Assembly (NCBI GenBank): GCA_012103325.1
Contig: WLWY01000001.1
Span: 1,403,653-1,467,652, forward strand
Length of the DNA stretch: 64,000 nt
Direction: 5' to 3'
Source: Alphaproteobacteria bacterium
GTDB taxonomy: Bacteria > Pseudomonadota > Alphaproteobacteria > UBA8366 > GCA-2717185
The notes under the pieces were generated by a model, which did not search any database, was not told where the DNA came from, and worked only from the letters and a program-made list of their open reading frames with translations. Positions within the stretch are counted from its first letter, which is position 1. Every line of letters begins with the position of its first letter. The translations under genes were made by a program, and so were the position numbers. Of the stretch, positions 35,136 to 44,542 are shown piece after piece.

Positions 35136-36140
35136 ATGGCGAATGAACTAGCGCTCGGCATCACCGAGAAAGGCGTGTGTCATAGCGGAGGCGAAACAGA
35201 ATTCGACCTGGAAACGAAGTTCCGCATGGTGCGCGAAAGCGGGGTCTATGACTATTTCGACAAGACACCGGAATCCTTGGATCTCGTGGACGATTATATT
35301 CGCCTCAGCGAAAAATATAGTTTGCCGATCCGCGCCGGCGGCAGGTTCTACACGCTGGGCCGGGACGAGGCTTTGCTGGAGCAGAACATACGGACCAGTG
35401 CCCGGATTGGCAGCCACGTCCATAATACGCAAATCTTGATGCGCCACGACGACGGGCATCTCGTGACGAACGAGGAAGTCGCAGAAACCTATTTGCGGGC
35501 CTTTGAGATCGGTGAGGCGGTTGGATGTCACCCGACCTTTGAAGTGCATGTGAATATGTGGTCGGAACATTACGGCCGCGTTTCCGAAGTGGCGAAACTG
35601 GTCGAAGCGCACGGCGTGCCCTTCCGTATGACGCTCGACCATTCGCACGTGATTTTCAAAATCGACAATCCCGAGGAACAGGACGTTCTGGATATGCGGC
35701 CCGATATCGAGTCCGGCGCTGTCGTTCTGGATCCTTACAAGGATGGGAATGTTTGCGACGAGTGGATCGGCAAGGGTTACGTCTGGCATTGCCATGCGCG
35801 TGCGGCGGTGCCGAACAATCCGAAGAATGTCTGGGGGCAGCATCCCGACGGTCGCGTCGGGCGAGGTATTCAATACCCGTTCATCCAACCTGCGCCTGGT
35901 GAGTACCATAGTGATTGGGATGAGACAAAACTGGAGCCATGGAAGGAAGTGGTTCGGCACTTGCTCGCGCACCATGCCATGCATGAAGACAGCCCCCTTG
36001 GCCAGATCTCAACCGAGTTCATTCCGGGACCGGATTACGGTATGGGCAACAAATACTCGATCTTCGAGCATTCGGTCGCCTGCGCGCGCTGGATCAAGGA
36101 GACTTGGGCGCAGACGCTCGCCGAAAAAGACGCGGCGTAG
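35136..36140 (+). CDS. Xylose isomerase-like TIM-barrel protein
   Basis: This 334-residue protein looks like a TIM-barrel sugar-phosphate isomerase/epimerase relative. Metal-binding-type acidic and histidine residues are present in FEVHVNMW, LDHSHVIFK, YVWHCHAR and STEFIPGPDYG, the usual pattern of this fold. Its ATG at 35136 follows GGGGAGAG. It is divergent from the CoA-transferase gene over 79 bp and converges with the OYE-type gene, eight bases from its end. The reaction is unknown: isomerases, epimerases and hydroxypyruvate-type isomerases all share this fold. Confidence 0.75.
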   Translation: MANELALGITEKGVCHSGGETEFDLETKFRMVRESGVYDYFDKTPESLDLVDDYIRLSEKYSLPIRAGGRFYTLGRDEALLEQNIRTSARIGSHVHNTQILMRHDDGHLVTNEEVAETYLRAFEIGEAVGCHPTFEVHVNMWSEHYGRVSEVAKLVEAHGVPFRMTLDHSHVIFKIDNPEEQDVLDMRPDIESGAVVLDPYKDGNVCDEWIGKGYVWHCHARAAVPNNPKNVWGQHPDGRVGRGIQYPFIQPAPGEYHSDWDETKLEPWKEVVRHLLAHHAMHEDSPLGQISTEFIPGPDYGMGNKYSIFEHSVACARWIKETWAQTLAEKDAA

Positions 36141-36147
36141 GGCGCGC

Positions 36148-38166
36148 CTACATCACGTGACAGAGGCGAAGCGCGTCATAGACGGCAGCTTGTATATTGC
36201 GGCTCGCGACGGCATCGCCGATCCGATGTAGCTCGAAACCGGCGCTAGACGAATTTGGTTGCGGCTTGCTGGCCAGCAACGCGTCGAGATCAGTTGTGCC
36301 ATTGTTGGACGCCTGTGTGCGAAGATCGTGGTAGAGGCCGTCCATCGGCACAGTACCGTGCTCAACGACGACTTGGTCGGCCGTGCGTTCGAAAGCATCG
36401 CCGGTCGTTTCATTGACGAAGGTTGCGGTCAGCCGGTTTCCTGATTTGGCGATACGCACAAGCCGATGGTCGAAGGTCATGTCGACCTTCAACTCGTAGC
36501 TGCGCCGTTTCCAGATCGCGCGCTCGGCATAGGTCAGCTCGGTGGCGAGTTCGCCATCGATCGATACCAATGATACTTGGCTGCCGGCCATTGCCGCATG
36601 TTCGGCGCAGTGCGGAGCGGGGTGGCGGCCGGTGCCGTCATACACGATGACTTCATCGCCAACGGCCGCGTTGCCCGTCAACAAGTCCCAGGCGCTAGTG
36701 GAATGTTCTGTCCCCTCGAGCCAATCGAGATCCGGGATACCACCGGTCGCGATGATCACGACGTCCGGTGCCAGGGCCAGAACATCGGCGGGTTCTGCAA
36801 AACAGTTGAGGCGGAGTTCGACGCCGAGCCGTTCGAGTTCGCTGGCACGCCAATCGACAACACCGATCAAATCACCGCGCCAGCTTGCCTGCGCACCCAT
36901 CAGGACTTGCCCGCCAAGTTGGGGGGCCGCTTCCATCAGCACCACCGAGTGGCCGCGCTCCGCCAGGACGCGGGCGGCTTCGAGCCCCGCCGGCCCGCCG
37001 CCCACGACGACGGCCTTGCGCTCGGGTGCGTCGGCGGGCGCGATAATTTGCGGCATCGTGGTTTCCCGCCCGGTCGCCGCGTTGTGAAGGCAGACGGGGC
37101 GGTGCGGCGACATGCAATGGGTCGCGCCGACACAGGGGCGGATTTCCGCTTCCCGGTCTTCGGCCAGCTTGCGGACCATATGTGGGTCGGCGATCTGCGC
37201 GCGGGTCATCGCGACCATGTCCAGCAAGCCGTCGCGGATCGCGTGACGGGCGGTGGCGATGTCGGTGATACGGGCGGCGTGAAAGACGGGCAAGCTAACC
37301 TCGCGTTTGAACGCGCCGACAGCTTGCAGCCAGGGTGCGATTGGGGACGCCATGCCGGGCATATTGTCCACCGCCAGCCCGATCAGCGTATCCATGCGGC
37401 CATAGATGCCGTTGAAGAAATCGAGATCGCCGGTATTCTCGAAGATCTTGGCTATGGCGACACTGTCTTCGAAGGTCAGGCCGCCCTCCATCGCGTCATC
37501 GACAGAGCAGCGGAACCCGACGAGGAAATCGTCACCGACTTGTTTGCGGATTTCCTCGAAGACCATCAATCCGAAGCGGCAGCGGTTTTCCAGCGAGCCG
37601 CCGAAACGGTCGGTCCGCTTGTTGGTACCGGGCGACAGGAACTGGCCAATCAGATGTGAACTGGCAAGTGTTTCGATCCCGTCGAGCCCACCTTCCTTGC
37701 AGCGTTTTGCAGCCGCGCCATACGCTTTCACAACGCGGCTGATGTCGTCCTCATCCATTTCCTTGGGAAAGCTGCGGTGCAGCGTTTCCCGGATCGCGGA
37801 CGGTCCGATCGTCGGCAACCAGTTGCTTGCATAGGGTTCGCCGCGGCGGCCGAGATGGGTGATCTGGCACATGATCGCGGCGCCGTGCGCGTGTACTCGC
37901 TCGGAGAACTGCTGCAGATAGGGAATGACCTTGTCGTCGCCGACATAGAGCTGCTGAAAGACCGATGGCGAATCCGGTGCGACGTTTGACGAGCCGCCGA
38001 ACATCGTCAGCCCGATCCCGCCTTTTGCTTTTTCTTCGTGGTAGCGCTGATAGCGCTCCTTCGGCATGCCGCCCTCCTCTAGGCCACAGGCGTGGCTGGT
38101 GCTCATGAAGCGGTTCTTGAAGGTAACGTGCCGAATGGTCAGCGGTTGGAACAGAGGATCGCTCAT
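36148..38166 (-). CDS. NADH:flavin oxidoreductase, OYE/2,4-dienoyl-CoA reductase type
   Basis: The 672-residue flavoprotein has an Old Yellow Enzyme TIM barrel (residues 5-335) and a C-terminal NAD(P)-binding half (VVVGGGPAGLEAARVLAERG near residue 386), the layout of 2,4-dienoyl-CoA reductase and trimethylamine dehydrogenase. Those enzymes bind a 4Fe-4S cluster through four cysteines. Here the site reads Cys345, Ala348, Cys351 and Cys359: the second ligand is replaced by alanine and the spacing before the last is short. The cluster may be absent, altered or ligated by another residue. The MFS gene lies 10 bp upstream on the same strand. The substrate is unknown. Confidence 0.88.
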   Translation of the reverse strand: MSDPLFQPLTIRHVTFKNRFMSTSHACGLEEGGMPKERYQRYHEEKAKGGIGLTMFGGSSNVAPDSPSVFQQLYVGDDKVIPYLQQFSERVHAHGAAIMCQITHLGRRGEPYASNWLPTIGPSAIRETLHRSFPKEMDEDDISRVVKAYGAAAKRCKEGGLDGIETLASSHLIGQFLSPGTNKRTDRFGGSLENRCRFGLMVFEEIRKQVGDDFLVGFRCSVDDAMEGGLTFEDSVAIAKIFENTGDLDFFNGIYGRMDTLIGLAVDNMPGMASPIAPWLQAVGAFKREVSLPVFHAARITDIATARHAIRDGLLDMVAMTRAQIADPHMVRKLAEDREAEIRPCVGATHCMSPHRPVCLHNAATGRETTMPQIIAPADAPERKAVVVGGGPAGLEAARVLAERGHSVVLMEAAPQLGGQVLMGAQASWRGDLIGVVDWRASELERLGVELRLNCFAEPADVLALAPDVVIIATGGIPDLDWLEGTEHSTSAWDLLTGNAAVGDEVIVYDGTGRHPAPHCAEHAAMAGSQVSLVSIDGELATELTYAERAIWKRRSYELKVDMTFDHRLVRIAKSGNRLTATFVNETTGDAFERTADQVVVEHGTVPMDGLYHDLRTQASNNGTTDLDALLASKPQPNSSSAGFELHRIGDAVASRNIQAAVYDALRLCHVM

Positions 38167-38176
38167 GGTGCCGGCC

Positions 38177-39535
38177 TCATTTGTCTCCCGTCATGCGTTG
38201 CCGCCGTGCCATCTGACCGGCGACGAGACGTACCTTACGGGGTGCTGCGCGCCATATGCAAAGAATTGAAAACAGGCTCAGCGCGGCGGCCAGCCAGAAG
38301 GCGTAGGTGTAACTGCCGGTCTGGTCGTAGGTCACGCCGAAGACCCAGGGTCCGGTCGCGGCGCCCAGAGTAGAGGCGGCGTTCAGCGATCCGAAGATCG
38401 CGCCATAGTGTTTGCCTTGAAAGATTTCGATGGCGATGGCGCCGAACATGGCCGCTAGCCCGTAGCCCAGCATGCCTTGCGCGCCGACCATCAGATACAG
38501 CAGCAACGGAGAGGGATTGTTTTCGATGGCGACAAGCAGCACGTAGCAAATTGCATAGCCCGACAGGCTGATCGTCCAGCCCCACTCCCGCCCCAGCCGG
38601 TCGGACAAATGCCCGATCGAGATTTGGCCGATAACGCCAAACAGCGCGACGAGGCCGAGGGCGAAGGCGGCAAGTGTCGAGTCGAAGCCCGTTTCGATGA
38701 GATATTTCGTCTGATGCACCTGCACCGCGTACCAAACGAACAGCGCGCAGAAGTAACCCATTGCCAACCACCAGAAGCGGGCGGTCCGCATGGCGCGGCG
38801 GACAGTCCATTCCGTCTCGGTCCAGGCCTTGTCTACGACATTGTCGCTGTCGTCGCCATTGGCCCGTCGCATCTGGTCCGATGCATCGGTGTCGCCATCG
38901 GGGCGCATCCCAATATCTGCGGGCCGTTGCCGCTGGAAAAGTATGTTCAGCGGTAGGACGACGATCAGGAGTAAGGCCACCAAGGTCCAGCAGGCTTGTC
39001 GCCACCCGACGGTTTCGATCTGCTCCTGAAGGATTGGGAACAGGACGATTGCGCCGATCCCGACACCGGAAAAAGCAATGCCGATGGCTAGGCCCCGTTT
39101 GCGGGCAAACCAGTTCGGTAGGAAGATGCCGTGGCCGATATAGGCAATGAAAACGCTGCCCGCCACGACGAGGACGCCGAGCGCTATGTAAAAGTGCCAG
39201 GGCTCCGCTGAAATTGTCGCGAGCGCCAAACCAATGCTGGTAAGGATGGCGCCGATTGGCAGCATCCAGCGCGGTCCGTAGCGGTCCAGCAGGATGCCGG
39301 TGACCGGCGAAAACAGCATGCTGGCGAAGAATCCGGCGGAAAATACCCCGGCGACCGCGCCGCGGCTCCAGCCGAATTCCTCCAATATCGGTGGAAACAG
39401 CAGAGAGAATGCAGTTCGTGCGTTGACGCCAATCGCCATCGTGACGAAGGCGATTCCGATCACGACCCAGCCATAGAAGAAGGGCAAGCGGGCAAGGCGG
39501 GAAACAGGTCCCGTCGGCGGTGTCGTTTCGGACAT
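38177..39535 (-). CDS. MFS transporter (oxalate/formate antiporter-like)
   Basis: The 452-residue protein has about 12 transmembrane segments and two MFS-type loops, GILLDRYGPRWMLP and HLSDRLGREWGW, between helix pairs. Similarity in style is to oxalate/formate antiporters and monocarboxylate transporters, which bring in small organic acids. The ATG at 39535 faces the cupin gene across a 115-bp promoter region. It sits 10 bp before the OYE-type gene on the same strand and may import its substrate. A specific substrate cannot be given. Confidence 0.85.
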   Translation of the reverse strand: MSETTPPTGPVSRLARLPFFYGWVVIGIAFVTMAIGVNARTAFSLLFPPILEEFGWSRGAVAGVFSAGFFASMLFSPVTGILLDRYGPRWMLPIGAILTSIGLALATISAEPWHFYIALGVLVVAGSVFIAYIGHGIFLPNWFARKRGLAIGIAFSGVGIGAIVLFPILQEQIETVGWRQACWTLVALLLIVVLPLNILFQRQRPADIGMRPDGDTDASDQMRRANGDDSDNVVDKAWTETEWTVRRAMRTARFWWLAMGYFCALFVWYAVQVHQTKYLIETGFDSTLAAFALGLVALFGVIGQISIGHLSDRLGREWGWTISLSGYAICYVLLVAIENNPSPLLLYLMVGAQGMLGYGLAAMFGAIAIEIFQGKHYGAIFGSLNAASTLGAATGPWVFGVTYDQTGSYTYAFWLAAALSLFSILCIWRAAPRKVRLVAGQMARRQRMTGDK

Positions 39536-39650
39536 GGTTGAGGCTACTTCAGAAGGTCTAAAGCGCGAGATTACCGGTGGCGCATACGGCCTTACAAATG
39601 AATTCCATTACGCTAAGTTATTAGCAGGACTAATGCGAAAGGGACAGGTG
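39536..39650. promoter_or_regulatory. Divergent promoter region of MFS/OYE and cupin genes
   Basis: An AT-rich patch (about 39595-39630) lies in the 115 bases between the start of the MFS transporter gene and the cupin start, and is the likely promoter zone. No clear operator palindrome is seen. Confidence 0.35.
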
Positions 39651-40556
39651 ATGCGAACGGCAGCCAAGGCCATCGACGACTCGATCTATGCGCAACGCGC
39701 GCAGTATCACGACCCCGAGAACGCGTTCCTGTTCAAATGGTCCCCCGTGCCGCGACGTCAATTTCTTGCCGAGCGAGACCGTGCGATGGACCCTGCGACA
39801 GGGACGGCGGAAATACCGCTCGATTCGAGCGACGCGCTGATGACCGGCTACCCGGCGACGACGCCGATGATCCTGTGCCGCTATCTGCGGATCGCGGCGG
39901 GCGAATGGATCGACTGCAAATACCGGGCGAGCGGCGAAATCTACTACGTGATGTCCGGGTCGGGCGAGAGCGAGAACGGCGATGACCGGCTGGCCTGGGG
40001 GGCGGGCGATTTGTTCTGTTTTCCGGGCGGACGCCAGACGTCTCATGCGGCGCGCGACGACGCGCTATTGTTTGCGATCACCAACGAACCGCAACTCTCC
40101 TTCGAGCGGCTGGAGGCACCGAAGCCGGGCGAGGCCGTGATCCAGACCGTGCATTTCCCGGCGGCGGAAATAGCCCGCCGCTTCGAGGTTGTCTATGCGC
40201 GGCCGAAGACGGGAACCGAGTCGGGCCGCGCTATTCTGTTCTCCACAGCGGCAGTTGGCGAATGCACCAATCTGCTGCCGTCGATCAATGTCGCGATCAA
40301 CACGCTGGAACCCGGTGGTGACCAGCGTCCGCATCGTCATAACGGGGTCGCGGTGACTCTGGCGCTGCAAGGCGATGGCGTGCATTCGATGATCGAGGAC
40401 GAGAAAATCGACTGGTCCGTTGGAGCGGCGCAGATCACCCCACCGGCCGATTTGCACTCGCATCACAATCGCGGTTCCGACCGGATGATCAGCCTCGTCA
40501 TTCAGGACGAGGGCCTGCATTACTACACGAGGACGCCGGGATTTTCCTGGGACTAG
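39651..40556 (+). CDS. Bicupin protein (gentisate dioxygenase-like)
   Basis: The 301-residue protein carries two cupin folds. The N-terminal cupin (about 65-140) includes the GEWIDCKYRASGEIYYVMSG strand pair. The C-terminal one (about 215-290) has HRHNGVAVTLALQGDG followed by PPADLHSHHNRG, giving the usual cluster of metal-binding histidines. The scaffold is that of gentisate or related ring-cleaving dioxygenases, but activity cannot be inferred for certain. I chose the ATG at 39651 because AAAGGGA precedes it at six bases; the longer frame from 39534 has an unlikely leader. It converges on, and overlaps by four bases, the isochorismatase-like gene. Confidence 0.82.
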   Translation: MRTAAKAIDDSIYAQRAQYHDPENAFLFKWSPVPRRQFLAERDRAMDPATGTAEIPLDSSDALMTGYPATTPMILCRYLRIAAGEWIDCKYRASGEIYYVMSGSGESENGDDRLAWGAGDLFCFPGGRQTSHAARDDALLFAITNEPQLSFERLEAPKPGEAVIQTVHFPAAEIARRFEVVYARPKTGTESGRAILFSTAAVGECTNLLPSINVAINTLEPGGDQRPHRHNGVAVTLALQGDGVHSMIEDEKIDWSVGAAQITPPADLHSHHNRGSDRMISLVIQDEGLHYYTRTPGFSWD

Positions 40557-41227
40557 GGCTCGTTACGCTGCAAATGCGCCAGCACGGCGTCGAGCGGTTC
40601 GACGTCACCGAACTTGGCGTCGATATCGAACAGGTTCCACTCGACCGCGCCGGCGATGCGGTCGCCAACGCATTCCCGCACGACGATGGGGCGGAAGCCA
40701 TCCGCGATGGCGTCTTCTACCGTGGCGCGGACGCAAGCGCTCGCCGTCGTTCCGGTAACGACGACGGTGTCGACGCCCGCCGCGTTGAGGAAGCTGGCAA
40801 GATTGGTGCCGCGGAAGGCGCTTGCCTGTTTCTTCACGATGACCATTTCGTCGGCGCGGCGTTCGAGCCGTTCGTCGATTTCCACTGCTGGTGAGCCAGC
40901 AACTAAAGTTTCAGCGGGGATTTTCTTGCCCCATAGGCCCATATCGGTGTGCTCGCCGTCGATAATGTCATAGGCGGTCGTCGTGTAGACGATCGGCAGG
41001 CCTTTCGCGCGGAACGCCGCCAGCACTTGCTGCACGGCCGGGATGATCGTTTCCATGCCTTCGCAGGTGAACGCATAGCCTTCGCGCGTCCAAGCATTCG
41101 CCAGATCGATATTGACCAACGCCGGCTTGTGGCCCCAACCGACCCGCCGTTGGAAGCCGCGATTTTGATATAATTCCGAGTCGGTGGCGAAGAGTTTTTC
41201 GAGCAGCGCTTTTGTTTCGGAGTCCAT
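40553..41227 (-). CDS. Isochorismatase-like cysteine hydrolase
   Basis: This 224-residue enzyme belongs to the isochorismatase-like hydrolases, which include N-carbamoylsarcosine amidase, nicotinamidase and ureidoacrylate hydrolases. The triad is visible as Asp41 (NIDLAN), Lys133 (VIVKKQASAF) and Cys165 (TTASACVRAT). Its start at 41227 follows AGGGGAAACG, eight bases after the upstream hydrolase gene's stop, so it belongs to the operon 42866-40553. An amide or carbamoyl substrate from the catabolic context is plausible. Confidence 0.88.
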   Translation of the reverse strand: MDSETKALLEKLFATDSELYQNRGFQRRVGWGHKPALVNIDLANAWTREGYAFTCEGMETIIPAVQQVLAAFRAKGLPIVYTTTAYDIIDGEHTDMGLWGKKIPAETLVAGSPAVEIDERLERRADEMVIVKKQASAFRGTNLASFLNAAGVDTVVVTGTTASACVRATVEDAIADGFRPIVVRECVGDRIAGAVEWNLFDIDAKFGDVEPLDAVLAHLQRNEP

Positions 41228-41235
41228 CGTTTCCC

Positions 41236-42096
41236 CTAACCTGCGTTCTTGAAGAAGTCGAGCAGCCTTGCCGCGACATAATCCGGTTGTTCTTCGGGAA
41301 TGAAGTGACCGCTGTCCGGTGCGATATCCCCGATTACATTGTCGGCAACCAGACGCAGCGACTCCTCGGGTTCCGAGGCCCGACCGCGCGCCTCTTTTTT
41401 CTCGCCGCCCATGGCCAGAACCGGCATCGGCAGGCGGAACCCGGACTTCAGCAACGCGCGGTTGGCGGCCGTGTCCTGCGGCAGGGCGCGGTAATAGGCA
41501 AGCCCCGCCCGCATCACACCGGGTTGGGAATAGGTGCGCAGATATTCGGCGATCGCCGCCTCGTCGAACGCGTCAGGGCGCCAGGAGAAGTTGCGGTAGA
41601 ACCAGCCAAGATAGATGTCCTCGCGGCCCTGGATTAGCGCTTCGGGCAAGTCCAGGGTCATATGAAAGGCATGATGCCAGCGCCGTCCGCCCTGGCTGAA
41701 ATCGCCGCCGCTGCCGGGAATGACCACGTCGAGGATTGCCAGTTTCTCCACCGCGTCCGGATGCGCCGTTGCCAGCGCGTACGCCGTCGGGCCGCCCCAA
41801 TCGTGACCGACCAGTAGAAACTTTTCATGGCCGAGTACGTCGTGAACCAGCTGCCATATATCGTTCGCGACGGTCTGTTTGTCGTATCCATCGGCAGGGC
41901 GCGACGAGTCGCCAAGACCGCGCATATCCGGTGCGATGAGGGTGTAGTGTGCGGCCAGCGCCGGAATGACATGACGCCACTCATACCAGGTCTCCGGCCA
42001 GCCATGCAGCAGCACGACCGGTGGGCCCTCTCCCGCAGTCACATAATGCAGCATGACGTCGCCAAGGTCGGCGTAATGATGGGCGAAATCGGTCAT
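41236..42096 (-). CDS. Alpha/beta hydrolase, epoxide hydrolase-like
   Basis: The 286-residue protein is an alpha/beta hydrolase of the epoxide hydrolase/haloalkane dehalogenase branch. It has the oxyanion-hole segment HGWPETWYEW near residue 31, the nucleophile Asp99 in GHDWGG, and a C-terminal His in DSGHFIPEE. An Asp nucleophile points to an ester-intermediate mechanism rather than esterase. I chose the ATG at 42096 because it overlaps the upstream stop as ATGA; the longer frame adds 27 Arg-rich residues. It lies between the amidotransferase-like and isochorismatase-like genes. Confidence 0.87.
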   Translation of the reverse strand: MTDFAHHYADLGDVMLHYVTAGEGPPVVLLHGWPETWYEWRHVIPALAAHYTLIAPDMRGLGDSSRPADGYDKQTVANDIWQLVHDVLGHEKFLLVGHDWGGPTAYALATAHPDAVEKLAILDVVIPGSGGDFSQGGRRWHHAFHMTLDLPEALIQGREDIYLGWFYRNFSWRPDAFDEAAIAEYLRTYSQPGVMRAGLAYYRALPQDTAANRALLKSGFRLPMPVLAMGGEKKEARGRASEPEESLRLVADNVIGDIAPDSGHFIPEEQPDYVAARLLDFFKNAG

Positions 42097-42866
42097 GCGG
42101 ATTGCGGGGCGAACGTCATTTCGTCGAACGCGCCGCCGCAGGCGGTAATGAAGCGGGACATCGGAATTTCCCGCCAATCGTCCGGCTGCGAATTAAGCGG
42201 CTCGGAAAGGATCATCAGCGCTGAACCTTCCTTGCTGTCCGTCTGGTTCAGCCCGAAATAGAGTGTCGGCGCGCGGTCGTCGCTCGCATAGCGGATGGCG
42301 TGGATGATTTCGCCGTCGGTCGCAGCTGCCGTTAGGCGGAGCGCGCTTGATATCCCCGCTTCCGACATCACCGCTTCGATCTGCGCGACGGTGCGTGCGA
42401 ACGCGGCCTGCGGGTCGCTCTCCAAGCCATTCGACAACAGGATGTAGAAAAAGGTTTCGCTGTCGGTGCCACCCTGGCGGTATCGGTAATAGGCGGGCGC
42501 GATGAGGCGGTCGAGTTCATGCCGAATCTCCGCGTAGCCGCCAATTTGTCCATTGTGCATGAACATCCATTTTCCATAACGGAAGGGGTGGCAGTTGCTG
42601 CGCGAAATGCCGGCACCGGTCGAGGCCCGGACATGGGCGAACTCGGCAACGCATTTGAGGTTCTCGTCGTTCCAGGCCGGCAGAACGTCGCGGAACAAGC
42701 CGGGTTCCGATCGCACGCCGTACCAGCCGAGACCGAAGCCGTCGCCATTGATCGGCGTGACGGCAAGCTGCGCCGACAGGCTTTGGCGTATCAGCGAGTT
42801 TTCCGCCTCGAACAAGAAAGTGTCGGGATGAATCGGGGGTCCAGAGTAGGCAAGCCAACGGCACAT
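42093..42866 (-). CDS. Class II glutamine amidotransferase (YafJ-like)
   Basis: The 257-residue protein has the N-terminal nucleophile Cys2 exposed after Met removal (MCRWLAYSG), and the conserved segments GDGFGLGWYG, FAHVRAST and MHNGQIGGY of class II glutamine amidotransferases. Relatives include YafJ-like proteins and EgtC; the EgtC role in ergothioneine synthesis is not supported because no egtB or egtD is here. No strong ribosome binding site precedes the ATG at 42866. It starts the operon containing the epoxide hydrolase-like and isochorismatase-like genes. Confidence 0.85.
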   Translation of the reverse strand: MCRWLAYSGPPIHPDTFLFEAENSLIRQSLSAQLAVTPINGDGFGLGWYGVRSEPGLFRDVLPAWNDENLKCVAEFAHVRASTGAGISRSNCHPFRYGKWMFMHNGQIGGYAEIRHELDRLIAPAYYRYRQGGTDSETFFYILLSNGLESDPQAAFARTVAQIEAVMSEAGISSALRLTAAATDGEIIHAIRYASDDRAPTLYFGLNQTDSKEGSALMILSEPLNSQPDDWREIPMSRFITACGGAFDEMTFAPQSA

Positions 42867-42970
42867 GCGTTCGAGGTTATGCCGCAGCGGTATATCGACG
42901 CAAGCGAGACCTACTTATTGAATGAGTGCGTGATGAACCATGGGCTGAGCGGCATTGAGTGAGGTTGAGA

Positions 42971-44542
42971 TTATGGCCGGTACATAACAACAGCGGCATT
43001 TGGTTTGTCTAAGCGTCGATAAATTTCCGCTGGGATAACGGAATGAAGGTTCAGTTTTTCCAGAACCACACCGAGAAAACGCCGCCCCTCGTCCTTTTGC
43101 CATACCACAGGCCAAGATTCTTTCGGCTGGTAAGGCGCTAGTTGTTCCAGCCTCCTGAGCCTTTGCTTTCGGCTGCCGCCTAGCGAAACGCCTTGAACCA
43201 CGTATTTTGGATTTGAGAAAAACAAAATGCCTTTCTCTGGTTCCGCGCCTTTGATGCGATCAGTCACGCCTGCGATATCGTATAAAAACTTTCCTCTCCG
43301 CGCGGTTTCTGTGTCTGTATGAACCACTTCGTCGGTGCTTTTAAGAAAATCTATAAGAGCGCGTTCCGCAAAAAGCGGATTCCGATTGTCGATATAGACA
43401 CCCATAAGGTTATTGAGCGCTAAAAAACCGACTATGCCAATGGCGATTATCGAGTGGCGAACCCAAACGATTTCTCGGATCCAAATGGCAAAAACGATGC
43501 AGACCATGACGGTTGGTAACATGTAATACCGCGGCAGCAAGCTCATGCCAATCTGCAGCCATAAGCAGAGGAACCAAACTAGTCCGGCCAGACCAAACAC
43601 TCTTATAAAGGTGCGCTTTCTTGTATCAGCCTTGTAGAAAAAGGCCATCCAAATGATGGCCGGTACCGCTATGTAAAAAAAGAACATGAATTCCTGATTT
43701 AGCAGGATTACTAGAAGCGGGTCTACGAGCCGGCCTACCGATAGATTTCCTGTCCTAGATAAAACGCCAATCGATTCCCCTTCCATCGCGCCGGCGACTC
43801 GTGCCATTTTTCCTACGACTGTTTCTAAAGAGTCAGGGGCGATCTTTAGATGCGTAAAAAAATCGACATTTAGTCTATAAAACGGATTGCCCTCTAATAT
43901 GGTAAAATAAAGAAATTCCAATCCCACGATGGTGAGAAAGGAAGCGGCCATTATAAAGTAGTAGCGCCGTTTAATGCCGAAACCAAATAAGAACAAAATT
44001 CCATATGTCAGCAGGAAAAATACGACAGTTTCTCGTGTGAGCCAGCTTAGGCCCGCCGCAAAGCCAGCGAGTACTAAAAATCGAACGGGTCGATCGCTCA
44101 ACGTTGCTTCGTAGAAAAATACCAGAGAGATAAAGCAGAAGAAGACTTCGGCAAAATCTGGAACGACGACAGTCGATTGAGTCGCCATTAAAGGTAAGGT
44201 CGCTAGAAGAAGGGCTGCGAGGGTACCTGTGGCACGGTCGAAATGCCGAGCTACGACTGCATAGACGGCAGTTACCAGCGCTAGAAAGTATAAAGATGTA
44301 CCCAATACGAGCGCTAATTCGCTAATGCCCCCCACGAGGAAAAAAAACGCCATGGGGATGACAACAGTGTGTCGTAATGTCCAATGGCTGTCACCGACAT
44401 AGGGAAAATCGTTTAACCAGCCTTCCCCAGCGGAGGCGTAACTCATATCATCGCTGCCATAGAATCCTATCCACCCAAACGTCATCATTAGGATGCCGAC
44501 AAGAAGAACCAGGGATAAGGGTACTACATTCTTAACGATCAT
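42971..44542 (-). CDS. GT39-like membrane glycosyltransferase (ArnT/PMT superfamily)
   Basis: The 523-residue protein has about 10-12 hydrophobic helices and an early luminal acidic motif (GSDDMSYAS) that matches the Asp pair of GT-C glycosyltransferases such as ArnT and protein mannosyltransferases. Such enzymes move a sugar from a polyprenyl phosphate donor to a lipid, protein or glycan on the outer side of the membrane. I start at the ATG at 44542, as the frame to 44554 needs a TTG. The base composition is visibly more AT-rich than the upstream housekeeping genes. It is divergent from the split GT2 gene, a natural partner that would make the polyprenyl-linked sugar. Confidence 0.82.
   Translation of the reverse strand: MIVKNVVPLSLVLLVGILMMTFGWIGFYGSDDMSYASAGEGWLNDFPYVGDSHWTLRHTVVIPMAFFFLVGGISELALVLGTSLYFLALVTAVYAVVARHFDRATGTLAALLLATLPLMATQSTVVVPDFAEVFFCFISLVFFYEATLSDRPVRFLVLAGFAAGLSWLTRETVVFFLLTYGILFLFGFGIKRRYYFIMAASFLTIVGLEFLYFTILEGNPFYRLNVDFFTHLKIAPDSLETVVGKMARVAGAMEGESIGVLSRTGNLSVGRLVDPLLVILLNQEFMFFFYIAVPAIIWMAFFYKADTRKRTFIRVFGLAGLVWFLCLWLQIGMSLLPRYYMLPTVMVCIVFAIWIREIVWVRHSIIAIGIVGFLALNNLMGVYIDNRNPLFAERALIDFLKSTDEVVHTDTETARRGKFLYDIAGVTDRIKGAEPEKGILFFSNPKYVVQGVSLGGSRKQRLRRLEQLAPYQPKESWPVVWQKDEGRRFLGVVLEKLNLHSVIPAEIYRRLDKPNAAVVMYRP

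Noticed and set aside
36577..37659. 360-codon plus-strand frame
   Set aside because: It is antisense to the OYE-type gene.
39533..39536. Overlapping divergent start codons for the MFS and cupin genes
   Set aside because: The cupin start is better placed at 39651, where a ribosome binding site exists; the shared ATG is coincidental.
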